From: Armillaria gallica
Taxonomy: Eukaryota; Basidiomycota; Agaricomycetes; Agaricales; Physalacriaceae
Assembly (NCBI GenBank): GCA_037576215.1
Contig: JBANDB010000004.1
Span: 186,001-250,000, forward strand
Reading direction: 5' to 3'
DNA: 64,000 nucleotides
The notes beneath the pieces were generated by a model. It did not search any database, had not been told where the DNA came from, and was given only the letters and a program-made list of their open reading frames with translations. Position 1 is the stretch's first letter; every line of letters starts with the position of its first letter. A program made the position numbers and the translations under genes. Shown piece by piece: positions 11,501-22,112 of this stretch.

Positions 11501-14443
11501 AGGAGCAGAATGTAGAGCACACCAGAATGCCATGCTGACTCAATTGAAGGACCAGGATCCTTGTGAGCATTGGTTTTGTTCAAAAGACCGAGATTCTCAT
11601 AACCATTGAAATCAATCACATGCTTGAATCACATGTTTCTTGTGATCTTTCCTGGCAGAGCAGAGAGGGGCTATGTCACTTTTAATAACTAGTGGTCGTC
11701 AGTTGATGACTTCCTACCTTGCTTTAGCAGTTGTTAAATATGGGACCCCTTCTTTGTAGGAGAGATTCAATGAGATAAATTATATAATTGTACAAGTTCT
11801 TATAATTTCTTATGGTCACTTTAAAGCACAGTTGCGATGATACCATGAATAATATAGGCACTCCTTGAACCTGCACAGATGAAAGAGAATGACATTACAA
11901 TCGAGCCAAACATCTGTGAGCTGAAATCTTTTGTCCTGTTTTAGTGTCGGACTGTGAATGCCAAATGTTGAGTGGTTCCTAGAACTTAGTGTCATGCCAA
12001 ACAACATCAAATTGAGATTTGATGGTTGTTCCCAGAACACTTAGTGTTGTTACCATGCTTCATTGATGTGCTGCTTCACCAAGCACATATACTGACATCA
12101 CTGACATGGTTCTGTCCATTAATCTGCACACTATGTCATGTAATCAGGGAGCATGAAGTCAAAGTTCAAATTAGTGGGTGTCAAGGAATACAGAGTCTGA
12201 GATCTGAGTACTTGAGTCCTTGATGAGCCTCATGGTGGATGTCCTGGTGCTGAATGTCATGAGCCCATCCTTAATATCTAGGGTACGCAAAGAGGGCTGT
12301 TTTGTAACACCACCTAAGACTTACATTCAGTTTTTGTTTAGTTTAGCAATGATCAGTGTCTGAATGTTACTTACATCAAAGCTCCTTCAAGTAGCATCAC
12401 AATGATGACTTGCAAAGGTAGTCCATCCAGAAGAGGTGGGTTCCATTGTGGAACTTTGACATTTCCCATGGATGGGGTGGTGGGCAATGGCAAGGGTAGA
12501 TTTACTGTTTCTGGTTAGGGGTTATCACATGTGATCTCTCTGGCTGAATAAGCATAGGAAATGGACCTGGAGAGACCTTGGCAAGCAAGGTAACTTGAAA
12601 GGTTGGCCACTGGCAAGCCATGGCACATACAAGTCTTTGACATTGATACAGAGAAAACTTGTGGCTACATGAACTTTGAGCTTCTTCAGGGTCAATACCA
12701 TGTGGCACAGTCTTGAGCATTGCCAGACTAAGTTAGAGATGGTCACCATACTATTTACAAGTCTGAGTTTACAAGGATTCATTCTTTTACACTACATTTT
12801 GAACCAGGACCCTGCATTTTAAGTTTTACCTTAGAATTCAATGGTGACAAACAATGCTCCTTTTATAGAAACTTGTCTTTCAGAATATTATTAGTGCTAG
12901 ATAAACTAAATGAGAGCCATTTTTTCATGCTTTTGGTATGTATAATGTATCAAAGAGTATATCTCACTAAATATTTGGGCATCAGAGTGGAGAATGTGCA
13001 TTCCACTTGCCACAAACTGAGTACTGATTGAGTGGCTGTGCTATTCTTATCTTGCCTTTTACCACCTTCAATGGTGCATAGTGCACTCCGCAATACCAGT
13101 GTTTTGGACTTGAAAAGGTGTGTGTGTATTTTATTACTCTGTTACTAACTCTTCTTTTTAGGTCCATTTTATGCATCTGGTGGCCTCAAGAGCCCAGATT
13201 GCATACATCCCACCCCTACTAGCAACATAAGTGCTTAAGCCCTTGAACAAGACAGTACCCTGTGCTTCCTCCAATGACAACTACAATGACTTCCCTGCCA
13301 TCTATGGTGACAATGATAATGACCAATGCTTGCCCCAGCCTCACCAAGTGCAGTCAGAATCCCCACCCCACCAACCCATCACCTCCTGCAGTGATATCAG
13401 TGCCAATTGCCCCTGTGTACAAGGTCTGTAGATCTTCAAGACCTTGAATACATTGAAGGATTCCATATCGGTGCCTATCTGCTACCGTGGGACAACCACC
13501 AATGACAATGACAGCCAGTAGGACAGCAACGACAATGGTGACAGGGGATACTTTTTTAGTGATGCAGGGCCTTGAGAATGCTTGGGGGGGAGAGCTGCTA
13601 AGTAAGGAGATTGTGTGGGGGAAGCACAGGAGGGCAGGAGATGTTGAGGAGGAGGCCACGATTAGGATTGGAATGCCAACAGCACACAATGACAATGGCC
13701 ACACCCTTTTGGGCACTGATGGAGGAGTTGAGGGCACAACAAACACACCCAGAATCATCATTATACAACAATTTGCCCACCCACCATTGGTTGCCCTGCC
13801 AAACACCAACATGGATATTCCTCATCCCATGTAGCCATCCCAGGGACCTCATATTTGTACATCCCCCAGTGTTTTTGTGGGGAAACATAAATCCTTCATT
13901 TGCCAGGACCCATGATTCCCCCATCATTGTGCATTGATACCCCATCCTCATCCTCAGGCTCTCTCTCCCCTATGGCCCAGCTACCATGACAACCTCACTA
14001 CCCCTGTTTTTGATATCGTGGAATCTAACAGTGAGGTCTATTTCCTTCTCTAACATCATTGTCGCTGTTGACAGAGTTTTGGTTCTTTCCCATCCCTTTT
14101 CCCAGTGCACTGTGACCCTATATGACCCCATGACCTCCTCAAATCAATGCAGAGGTTGCCGTTGATGAGCCTAGACTTCCATGGCAACAGCAACACCCAA
14201 AACTCAGGGAGAGCTTAGGCAATTAACATAGCAACACAGCAATCAAGGCAAGGTGTGTGCAAGTGGTTCGGTGCACCTCCATGCAGTCAATTCCTCAATA
14301 ACACAAGATACACTGTGACTTTTCAGTCAGCGAAGTAGTACTCTTGGTCAATGAGTACTAATAGATGTTGGCTGTAAGCTGGGAGGGATCTTGATAAATG
14401 AGATAGGAAGGAATCTGGTATGATGTGAATACCAAGAAACCGT
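8501..14443. other. CpG desert without recognisable genes
   Basis: All open frames are short (largest 152 codons at 13354-13812, overlapped on both strands) and unlike families I know. I count one CpG between 12001 and 13020, while TG and CA dinucleotides are abundant, as in heavily deaminated repeats. 13230-13940 is rich in CCA/ATGACAA-type triplets and gives Pro/Thr-rich open frames, possibly an old coding remnant. No clear terminal repeats were found. Confidence 0.5.
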
Positions 14444-15292
14444 TGTCACACCCGCAGCGTGTCTGGAGGTGTAATTTTGTGAATTCACATACCTTACACA
14501 TTAGCAAAGCAGAAGCACAGAGAGCGGACTAACAGTGCAAATGGCACACAAAGAAGCAAGGTCACTGAGGTTGAAAGCTCTATGATAGAAAAAGAAGCAA
14601 CAGAATTAAAACATAAGGACTTTGTTGTTGCACTGTACCTTATGGGCATGAATGGCAATAAGGCCGAAGAGTTAGCTCACTCATGCAAACATCTGTCTGC
14701 AATAGAAAATTCAACTTTCAGTAGGATGTGCTTGTATGCAGGCTGGGATTAATTTAGATAACTATGCATCTGTAATCTATGATGCGTGGTCCCTGGAGAT
14801 CTAGAGAAAAGATATCACATGCAGGGGTAATCAAAAGAACCCCAGGCATGGCCTAGAAACAGGCTTTGGCCAATGGAAATAGCAAGCGGACTGGAAAGCT
14901 GAGGCATTGCTTGGTTACTGGGTCTAGAACATGACACTGTCACCTTTGGAGCAGACCCAAAAGCCAAATACAAAGTGTGATCGGTGATCAAGGATTAAGC
15001 AGCTATTGAGTGCACACTCGCGAGCTACTCTGCTGCTAGGGCGAGCGACATTGACATCACTTAGCTCTTTGAGGCTACTAAAAAGAGGAATGAGTAGTGT
15101 GCTGCCTAGAGTGCTGGGCCAACTCAGATGAGGAATACCTGGCCAAAAAAGAAGTAAATTACTAAAAATACATTTGTAACAATCAATCTCCTGTAGTATA
15201 AGTAGAGTAGATTTTCATGTATTAAAGCTAAGCTACCTACCCCCCACGTAATGTAATAAAGTTTCAGTTTGGATCTGGACTTGTTGTGCCAT
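14444..15292 (+). mobile_element. Possible solo LTR
   Basis: The stretch starts TGTCACACCC, contains a TATA-like TATAAGTAGAG near 15198 and a polyadenylation-like AATAAAG near 15255, and ends near TTGTTGTGCCA. This is the U3-R order expected of a Ty3-type LTR. The AAGAGTTAGTGA just downstream resembles the sequence after the CTAG-rich LTR-like insertion (35283-35300). No second copy, coding region or target duplication was identified. Confidence 0.3.
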
Positions 15293-15954
15293 GTAAGAGT
15301 TAGTGACTTTGAGCCTTGGCTACAATGCAAGTTTAGTGAGCTCACAGAGAAATTGAATAAGAGAGAAATTTTGGATACAAACTTTGGTTTACTTGAGATA
15401 AGAAAGAGATTTGGAAGCAGTGATGCTGCACCTGTGTCGAGAGGTTTACTTGGTTACATCTGAGAGAGAGCTCTGTTCCTTTTCTGGTTCAGTGTAAGAA
15501 AGAGAAGTTGTATTGTGCCAGCCTCTGTGTAGGTCTAGAAGTAGTTGCAAGGGAATCAGCCAGATTGAGCTGTTCTAGCAGTTGCACAAAGTGTGACAGG
15601 TGTGTGCAGTTGGACCTTGCAGCATCGTTGTTAGGATGAGCGCACTGTGTGTGAGGACTTCTGGGGACAGTTTTGAGAATAATTGAGACTTGAGTGGGAG
15701 TGCTGAGGGCCTCCATCATGACAAGTTTGGAAGTCAGGTTTAGCCACTAAGAGAAAGGCAGTGTCATGCACAGATTAGATCTTACGGTGGATTGTACTTA
15801 GCGAGCTCACTGACTGGACTTGGTCATTTTGCAGATCTGCATATCCATGTGTTTTGTCTGTTGAAATATCTTTTGCCTCAAGGGTTGCATGGTTCACTGT
15901 GCTCTCTTGTAAAAAGCTCCAAAGAGATAGAGAATTTGAGACTAGCTTGATAAT

Positions 15955-15982
15955 GGGTAACTTCCCACAGTGTTTAGAAACA
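15955..15982 (+). repeat. Left terminal inverted repeat of the Harbinger element
   Basis: GGGTAACTTCC and TGTTTAGAAAC blocks match the right end (22085-22112) in reverse complement with few mismatches. A TTCTAAATCC block just inside both ends also matches. Confidence 0.75.
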
Positions 15983-16125
15983 CAGATCGTGTTCTAAATC
16001 CATCAATGCCCCAATTTGAATATATCTAGAATTTATATTCCTAAACCGTAAACCAATTTAGGTCTGGAAACACAAATAGCGATCGGATCTGTCTGTTACC
16101 ATAACTGGCCATCACTCTGATTGCC

Positions 16126-17496
16126 ATGAACGACGATGACGAGCAGCTTCTACATCAGCTTATTGCTCTCGAGGAAGAGGCTGTGATACAGGAAGAGCAA
16201 GAGTATATACTTGCTGCTGCCTCTGGTGCCTTTTTGGCCTATGGTGCTGAGCAATCACAAAGGTTGAGAGCAGAACGACGCTGAGAGATGCATCAATATC
16301 TCACGCAACCGGAATTGCTCCCTAATCCACATTGTGATACTCTGTGGCAGGCCCTTTTTGCAACTCAATCAGATAGGGCATTTATCACCACAATGGGATT
16401 TGATGTGAATGCCTTCAATGGCGTTTTACATGGTGGTTTTGCTGACCGATGGAACAACAATCCCATTCCATGTGATGATGTTCTAACCACCTCCATTCCC
16501 TGTGTCCACTGCTGCTCCCTTGATGCCTCTGGTGCTCTAGGCCTGATTCTTCATGATCTGAGTTCCACCATGCACAATATCAGCCTTACTCAGATATTTG
16601 CCATAATTCCAACCACTGTCTCTTGATATTTGACTTGGGCCATGACCATCCTGCGTGATTCGTTGAGGGAGATGCAGGATGCAAGAATCAAATGGCCACA
16701 AGGAGAGGAATTTGAGGAGAGCAACACCCTGGTAGTTGCTTGACATCCTTTACTTGATGGCACATTTGGATCTCTTGATGGATTGAACCTGATGGTTCAG
16801 ACTTCGACAGACCAAGAACTCGAGAATGCAACATTCAATGGGTGGCTCCATGAGCATTTTGTTAGTTCTGTGTTTGCATTTGATGCCAAGGGTAAGTGAA
16901 CATTTGTTCCATAATATTACATTGCTTCCAGGCTTACTGAAATATCCACAGGTGAAATTATTGCATGCAAACTCAATGCTCCAGGAAGTTGGCATGATTC
17001 CTGTGTTGCAAAGCCTATCTATGAGAAGCTATGCACACAAACTCTGGAAGGTTTCTATCTAGTTGCAGACATGGCATTTCCCCGAGGAACAGATCAAATA
17101 GCTGGAAGAATCTGCACTCCTCTCAAGGATGGTACTTGACTTCCTGCTGATCCTCAAGAGCGCCAACATATCATGGACTTTGACTGACAACTGCTGTCGT
17201 ACCGACAGACTTCAGAATGGGGAAATTGAGGGATACAAGGTTCTTTTGGTCATCTCCACATTCCATTACCTATCCGCTACCATGAAACTCGAGGAGACTT
17301 GTTGGAAGTCTGTGTGTGCCTTTTCAATTATCATACCAGGACTGTTGGTTACAACCAGATTCAAAGTGTTTATATGCCAATATGGTGGGAGGGTGGACAG
17401 GAAGAAATCTGGTGGAGTTTTGAAAACATCATCTTCTCTGATCAGTGAAAGAACATCCGTGTTGCCAGGTTTTATAATATAGTTTCACACGAGTAA
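16126..17496 (+). pseudogene. PIF/Harbinger-type DDE transposase, inactivated by seven in-frame TGA codons
   Basis: The frame runs 436 codons from an ATG, with one clean intron at 16892-16951 (GTAAGTG...CCACAG, 60 bp). It is interrupted at 16282, 16624, 16741, 17137, 17185, 17227 and 17446, every time by TGA, with no frameshift. Family signatures of DDE_4 (HARBI1-like) nucleases are clear: SLDGLNLMVQ with the first Asp, NATFNGWLHEHFVSSVFAFD, NAPGSWHDS, and FYLVADMAFPRGT with the second Asp. The C-terminal YMPIWWEGGQEE segment fits Agaricomycete members. Each TGA sits where Arg (CGA) is plausible. The enzyme would cut and rejoin its own terminal repeats in the nucleus. Confidence 0.9.
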
Positions 17497-17598
17497 GCAT
17501 TGAGCTGAATTGGAGAAGTACTCTAAACACAACCTGATTATTTTGACAATAAACTAGAATATTATAGCTAGAGAGGAGTCTGAGTTTAAGCATCATGA

Positions 17599-19522
17599 TC
17601 AATTGCCATCAAGCTGAGTATTAGCAGGACTAGAGGATGACTGAGGGGGTGCTTCATCACTTGCTTGAGATGGCTCTGGCATGGGTAACATCAGATTGAG
17701 CCCTGACTCTGCTGACTGATATACAGGACTGAGAGGGCGAATAGCGATGTCATCATCTTCATCTGCAGTGGTGGAAATTGTGTAGTGTCGTGTTCCAGGG
17801 CTGTCAAAGGAACAACTGAGTCGGTCGCATCCTGATGGAGAATCAAGATCAACCCACTGTCGAGAACCTCCCCCATCTCTATAATGGACCTCCTGGTAAA
17901 CACGGTTTCCATAACCTGATCAGGATCTGCAACGACCCCAAGACAGTTCACGAGATGGTATACTGAACATGTTCATCATCTCTGCTCTGTCTGCCCAATG
18001 TTCTGCATCATGGTGAGCTCTTTCAGATCTGGTAAGCTCCAACTGCAGCCTATCAACATGACTTTGTAGGTCGCATATCTCAAAACATCATTGTTAGTCC
18101 ATATATACTATTACAAGGAAATAGACCTTCTTACCTGTGCTGTCAAAGTAAATATTTGTGTTGTTTGCATGGAGCATGTTGAGAGTTCTTTGCTATGAGC
18201 CATCTGTGCCTTAGGAGAAAGAACACTACAGAACAATAAGCTATGCGGAAACAGGTGCATGACTCAAAGCTTACCTCGAGATGCTTTGAAGAATATCTTG
18301 AGGATTACTATGGTGCTGGTGTGGAACATTCACTGACAGACGGTCAGAAGGTGGGTGATGAGCAATTGTCCCTTGAGCTGGATGAGACCGTGTAGCTGGG
18401 AGCTTCTTTGGTGGAGGGAGATTCTCAGCTTTGCTATCACCACCCTGAGAAGACTCATCTGCAGTGTCATCAACAATGTCTTCATCTTCAAGTTCTCGTG
18501 ATCCAGTCTTTTCATTTATGAGATATTCAATCTCATGAGCCCTTTCCACATGAGGAGGGCATTCAGTGTCTCCTGTAGGCTTGCTAGTTCTGACAAGCTG
18601 CAAAAAGAAGCCAGTCCTTCAATGTTCACATCAAAAAGTAAATAAACATACCTGTTTGTACTTCACTTTGAGAGATTTTGAAGTACATGGTGGCCAGCCA
18701 TTGTCTCGGGCCCATTCATTGAAGTCATCTGTAGCCGAGTTCCATCCCTTGCCCCTGATAGGAAGTCATTCCTCTAGGATATCCATAAGGGCATCAAGAT
18801 TGTCTGGTGTATAGTTACCAGCACCTTCTTTCTGCCCCTTCTTCTTCTGCAGGGCAGAAGCTGATGACTCCATGGTACTAACTTTGTGCCTTTTTGGCAG
18901 CAGCTTCGAAGAAGATGGTACAGGAGACAACACAGCACATCACTTTCCCTTTCCTTTAGAATCAGAATGGCAGTGCCCTGCAACTCGCACAGCAGGCTGA
19001 GCCACATTTCGCACAAATACATGTGCAGGGGGGAAGTCACTCTCATCATCATCAGGAAGACGAACTTGAGAGGGATCGACATTTCCACGAGAACTTGACA
19101 CAAGAGGAGTAGGAACTTATGAGCTGTCAGGTACATGTCCTTGAAGCCTGCTAGGATTTTGAAGATTGTGGGGATGCACTGCCTGTAGACACTTTGTTAA
19201 ATTCAATTGTTGTGCATATTTTGGACACGAACCTGTTCATTTGTGGCAGGAAATGGAAGACCTCCAGTGGAGAACATATCCTGAAAACTCAGAAGCTGTG
19301 AACCTTGCAACAATGAAGCCCCATAGGCGCTGGGTAACTGATCGAAGTCAATATAGTGCAGATCTCAAACAAGCATGTCAGACTCACCTGCGCACTCGAG
19401 GTATTTTGTGGACGAAGCATAATCCAAGGACCATCAGGGATATACCTAACGAACTCAGTTCCAAATTCATCTCGGTGATACTCAGCACAAGAAAGAGAAT
19501 GTGTTCCATTGGGGTCTGACAT
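17599..19522 (-). pseudogene. DUF6818 (Myb/SANT-like) accessory protein of the Harbinger element
   Basis: Several exons are recognisable on the minus strand. The N-terminus (19522, MSDPNGTHSLSC...EFVRYIPDGPW) has the style of this family. A SANT-like segment (about 18820-18655: NYTPDNLDALMDILEE, then LPIRGKGWN and NEWARDNGWPP) is followed by KSLKVKYKQ. Then comes LVRTSKPTGDTECPPHVERAHEIEYLINEK (split here: LVRTSKPTGDTECPP and VERAHEIEYLINEK, 18603-18520), a probable coiled coil near 18065-17985 and the VHYRDGGGSRQWVDLD tail. Within the SANT part an in-frame TGA interrupts ...ILEE/LPIRG. Such proteins are thought to bind element DNA and help import the transposase. Intron boundaries were not all resolved. 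Confidence 0.75.
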
Positions 19523-19864
19523 TAGCTTTAAGTGTGAATTGGAGAAATCTAAAGATGGTGAGGGTTAAACTGAGGCCAAAACGAGAGACAGAGGTGAGAT
19601 ATGTATTACTTTCCTTCAATCCTGGACTTTATAGGCCTCGCTAGGTGTCCGAAACAGACAGCATTACAAGTCTGCACCACCATGAATTTCAGAAAGTTAT
19701 CCGAGTCAGTCATGAAAAAGATGGTGGTTGGGAAGGGAAAAAATGGCAGGTTTTCAGGGAAACAGCTGGGAAGAAACCATATGGATGCTTTGCAGCACAT
19801 ACCAAAGATCCAATGCAAGGATACAAGACTAGCAGTGCAAAACAAGATATGGACTGAAATGCAG

Positions 19865-21715
19865 TGAAGAGACTCTGTGCGTGCAGGCTAGAAATGCAGC
19901 AGTGTCAAAGACACTGATCACACCCACACCCAACACTACACACACAAACCCTCAAAGTTCTTGGGGGGATATTATGCGATAGAAGCAGATTGAAGCAATA
20001 CAACTAAACTCTCAGAATATATGATACACATGTATAGCGATAGCACTTGTAGGGTATCTAGATCTCTCTAAAAGTCCAAAGGCTTTTATAACAAGAGGGG
20101 CAACAGATGTCGCCTGGCCTCAAGGCAAGGTGTACTACAATACACAACTCATCGCTACACACCAACAAAACCCTCAATAAGCCTCGCATGACACACACAG
20201 GTGACCACAAAGGACTTAAACACACCCTAAACACGACTCAAAGCTTGCACTCTAAGCAGAAACCCTTCACAAAACGTCTGCTCAAGCCACAGGATTTGAA
20301 CCTACATGCCCAAGCTTCCAAAACCAATCATAGACCCACAGGGTTTGAACCTATGCTGATCCAGACACACAATAACCAACTAAACCCCGTCTGACAAGCC
20401 AAAGGGTTTGAACCTCTGCTGCTTGCGGAAATGAGAACCCTCAAGCATGCACTAATCAGACCACAGGGTTTGAACCTGTGCCACCTGTAGTGCCACACAT
20501 TAAAGAAGGCCTCTGTACGAACACTAACCAGACCAAAGGGTTTGAACCTCTGCTGCCTGTAGTATCTTGCACCCAAGAAACGCTGTCCAACAAGCAAAGG
20601 GTTTGAACCTCTGCCACTTGCAGAATGGTATACCCAACTAAGCACATGCTAATCAGACCACAGGGTTTGAACCTGTGCCACCTGTAGCACCGCACGTCAC
20701 AAGAAACCCTCAAAACCCAAGAGCATGTCTGCAATGACACAATATCTCTTATTCTCAGGGTAGAGTGCAGTCAACCAATCACTCAAACCATACACGAGTC
20801 CCCACTAGGCAAGTCCCCTGCTAAGCTTTCTATGCCTCGCACACAACTCAATTCACTCAGTATGATATCAATTCTAGGTTTATTCTCTCGCTCGAAGTTA
20901 CAAACTAATCCTGCTGCTAGGGCATCAAGCTGGAGGCTTGCATACAACTACAACGGGGGTCCGAAACCTGTACACTACTACTACACTATGGTATTTATAC
21001 TATGTGCTCTACATATTAATACAACCTTAAATAGTAACTCCTGGCTGGTGTAACTTCCTTTCCTGAGTCCCAGGCATGTTGCCATAATCACGCCATTGCT
21101 TGGCGCTTACTCAGCACTCCAGCTCGGGGCCAGATCCTGGTCTCTCAGCTGCGTGACATCGGTTAACCGCGCTATCCGCGCGTACTGATATCGCCTAGTA
21201 TTTCCTTGGAGTTATAGCCTACCCCGCAACTCTTATTTATGGTAATAATATCTTCTAGTGATTTCCATGGTCTTCTAGGACCACCAGCATCTAGTCTAGG
21301 CCTCATGCGCATCAGCCAAAGTCAGAGACATCAGTCTTACTTCAATTCTAAACATTCTGAGGTTTAGAGTGCTAGTTCCCCACATGGCAGTGCCTCGTGC
21401 GTCATAGATCAAGGTTGCATGAAGTATCAATTATCTCCTGAGCTTCACTGGTTCTATTCTTAGCACGGGTCTTCCGTGCATTGTCAGTGTACTCAGTGTC
21501 AAGTGCTGGGGCTTTAGACTTAGTGTGACCCTTATGGTATCACTTTGCAGTTAAGCCTTGTGCTCCACCAAGCATCACTCAAGGAACTTCATTGTATGCA
21601 CTTAGTACACTGCGCTCTAAGGTATATCTCATTGCTTTGGTATCTAGGTCTTATAAAATGTATGTATTGATACATTTTGCAAAATTACACATGTGAACGC
21701 TTTTCAAGCATGTCA
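19865..21715 (+). mobile_element. LTR-like element (solo LTR or non-autonomous), copy 1
   Basis: This 1851-bp segment is shared with 33633-36639 from end to end. It starts TGAAGAGACTCTGTGC, ends AGCATGTCA, and is flanked by the 4-bp direct repeat GCAG (19861-19864 and 21716-21719). TG...CA ends with a short target duplication indicate LTR-retrotransposon chemistry, but no internal direct repeats or coding region were seen. It carries a seven-unit tRNA T-arm-like array (20290-20676). Its right half (20830-21480) keeps many CpG, unlike the Harbinger sequence around it, so it inserted later. Confidence 0.75.
20290..20676 (-). repeat. Minisatellite of tRNA T-arm-like hairpins, seven units
   Basis: The block reading GGTTCAAACCC on the minus strand recurs at about 20290, 20338, 20401, 20463, 20535, 20596 and 20659, spaced 48-72 bp. 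Each unit can fold as a 5-bp stem and 7-nt loop (ACAGG-TTCAAAC-CCTGT), the geometry of a tRNA T arm, and the sequence resembles the RNA polymerase III B box. Stem variants keep pairing, using G-T wobble in some (AGAGG with CCTTT). No complete tRNA cloverleaf is present. Confidence 0.7.
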
Positions 21716-22112
21716 GCAGCATTTGATTGAGAAAGAAGTGGTAAAAATCAGTTCTATGGACATAAAAGAAAAGTTTTTGGCTATGGCTTATGATAAACGT
21801 GTCCAAAATGAAGATGGCATGGGAGGACAGTGGTGGCTTAATGAGAGGCGACATGAGTCAAAGAAGACACTTCAGAATCTAACAGGTCCAAATAGAGATC
21901 GAGATTGATGCTGTTGCCAAATGTGTTTATCAATGGTTTAGAAATGGAATTTTGATTTAGAAGGGGGGGTCAGAGGGGTCATCTAGACTAAAATCTAGAA
22001 GAGGGTGTTTCCCATCAAATTGTGGAGCCCATCCAATTTGTTATATCGGCATCACTCAGCATCTGGGATTTAGAATCTACTTTAGGTTTCTAAACGCTGC
22101 AGGAAGTCACCC

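Larger units (their letters stand above)
19645..21911 (+). other. Possible third coding remnant of the Harbinger element, split by the LTR-like insertion
   Basis: Open segments lie on either side of the nested element: 19645-19857 (with WQVFRETAGKKPYGCFAAHTKD) and 21716-21908 (with LIEKEVVKISSMDIKEKFLAM). Both are on the plus strand inside the Harbinger boundaries. I do not recognise them. They could be an accessory gene, or chance frames in the 5' flank of the DUF6818 gene. Confidence 0.25.
15955..22112. mobile_element. PIF/Harbinger element, decayed, with a nested LTR-like insertion
   Basis: Both halves are typical of fungal Harbinger elements: a DDE transposase (16126-17496, plus) and a DUF6818/Myb-SANT-like accessory protein (17599-19522, minus) arranged tail to tail. 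Terminal inverted repeats are visible: the left end begins GGGTAACTTCC with GTGTTTAGAAAC about 17 bp in, and the right end reads the same way in reverse complement (GGGTGACTTCC, GCGTTTAGAAAC). AAT flanks both ends (15952-15954 and 22113-22115) as a candidate 3-bp target duplication. A 1851-bp LTR-like element is nested at 19865-21715, so the original element was about 4.3 kb. Confidence 0.85.

Noticed and set aside
13354..13951. Genes in the overlapping frames at 13354-13951
   Set aside because: Four frames overlap on both strands over a compositionally biased stretch; none has a recognisable domain.
20290..20676. Cluster of tRNA genes
   Set aside because: Only T-arm-like hairpins are present; no acceptor stem, D arm or anticodon arm accompanies them.
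20290..20676. CRISPR-like array because of regular spacing
   Set aside because: The spacing varies (48-72 bp), the spacers are themselves similar, and the sequence is eukaryotic.
20328..20740. Minus-strand frames of 94-105 codons with repeated RGSNPL-like words
   Set aside because: They are translations of the T-arm-like array, not proteins.
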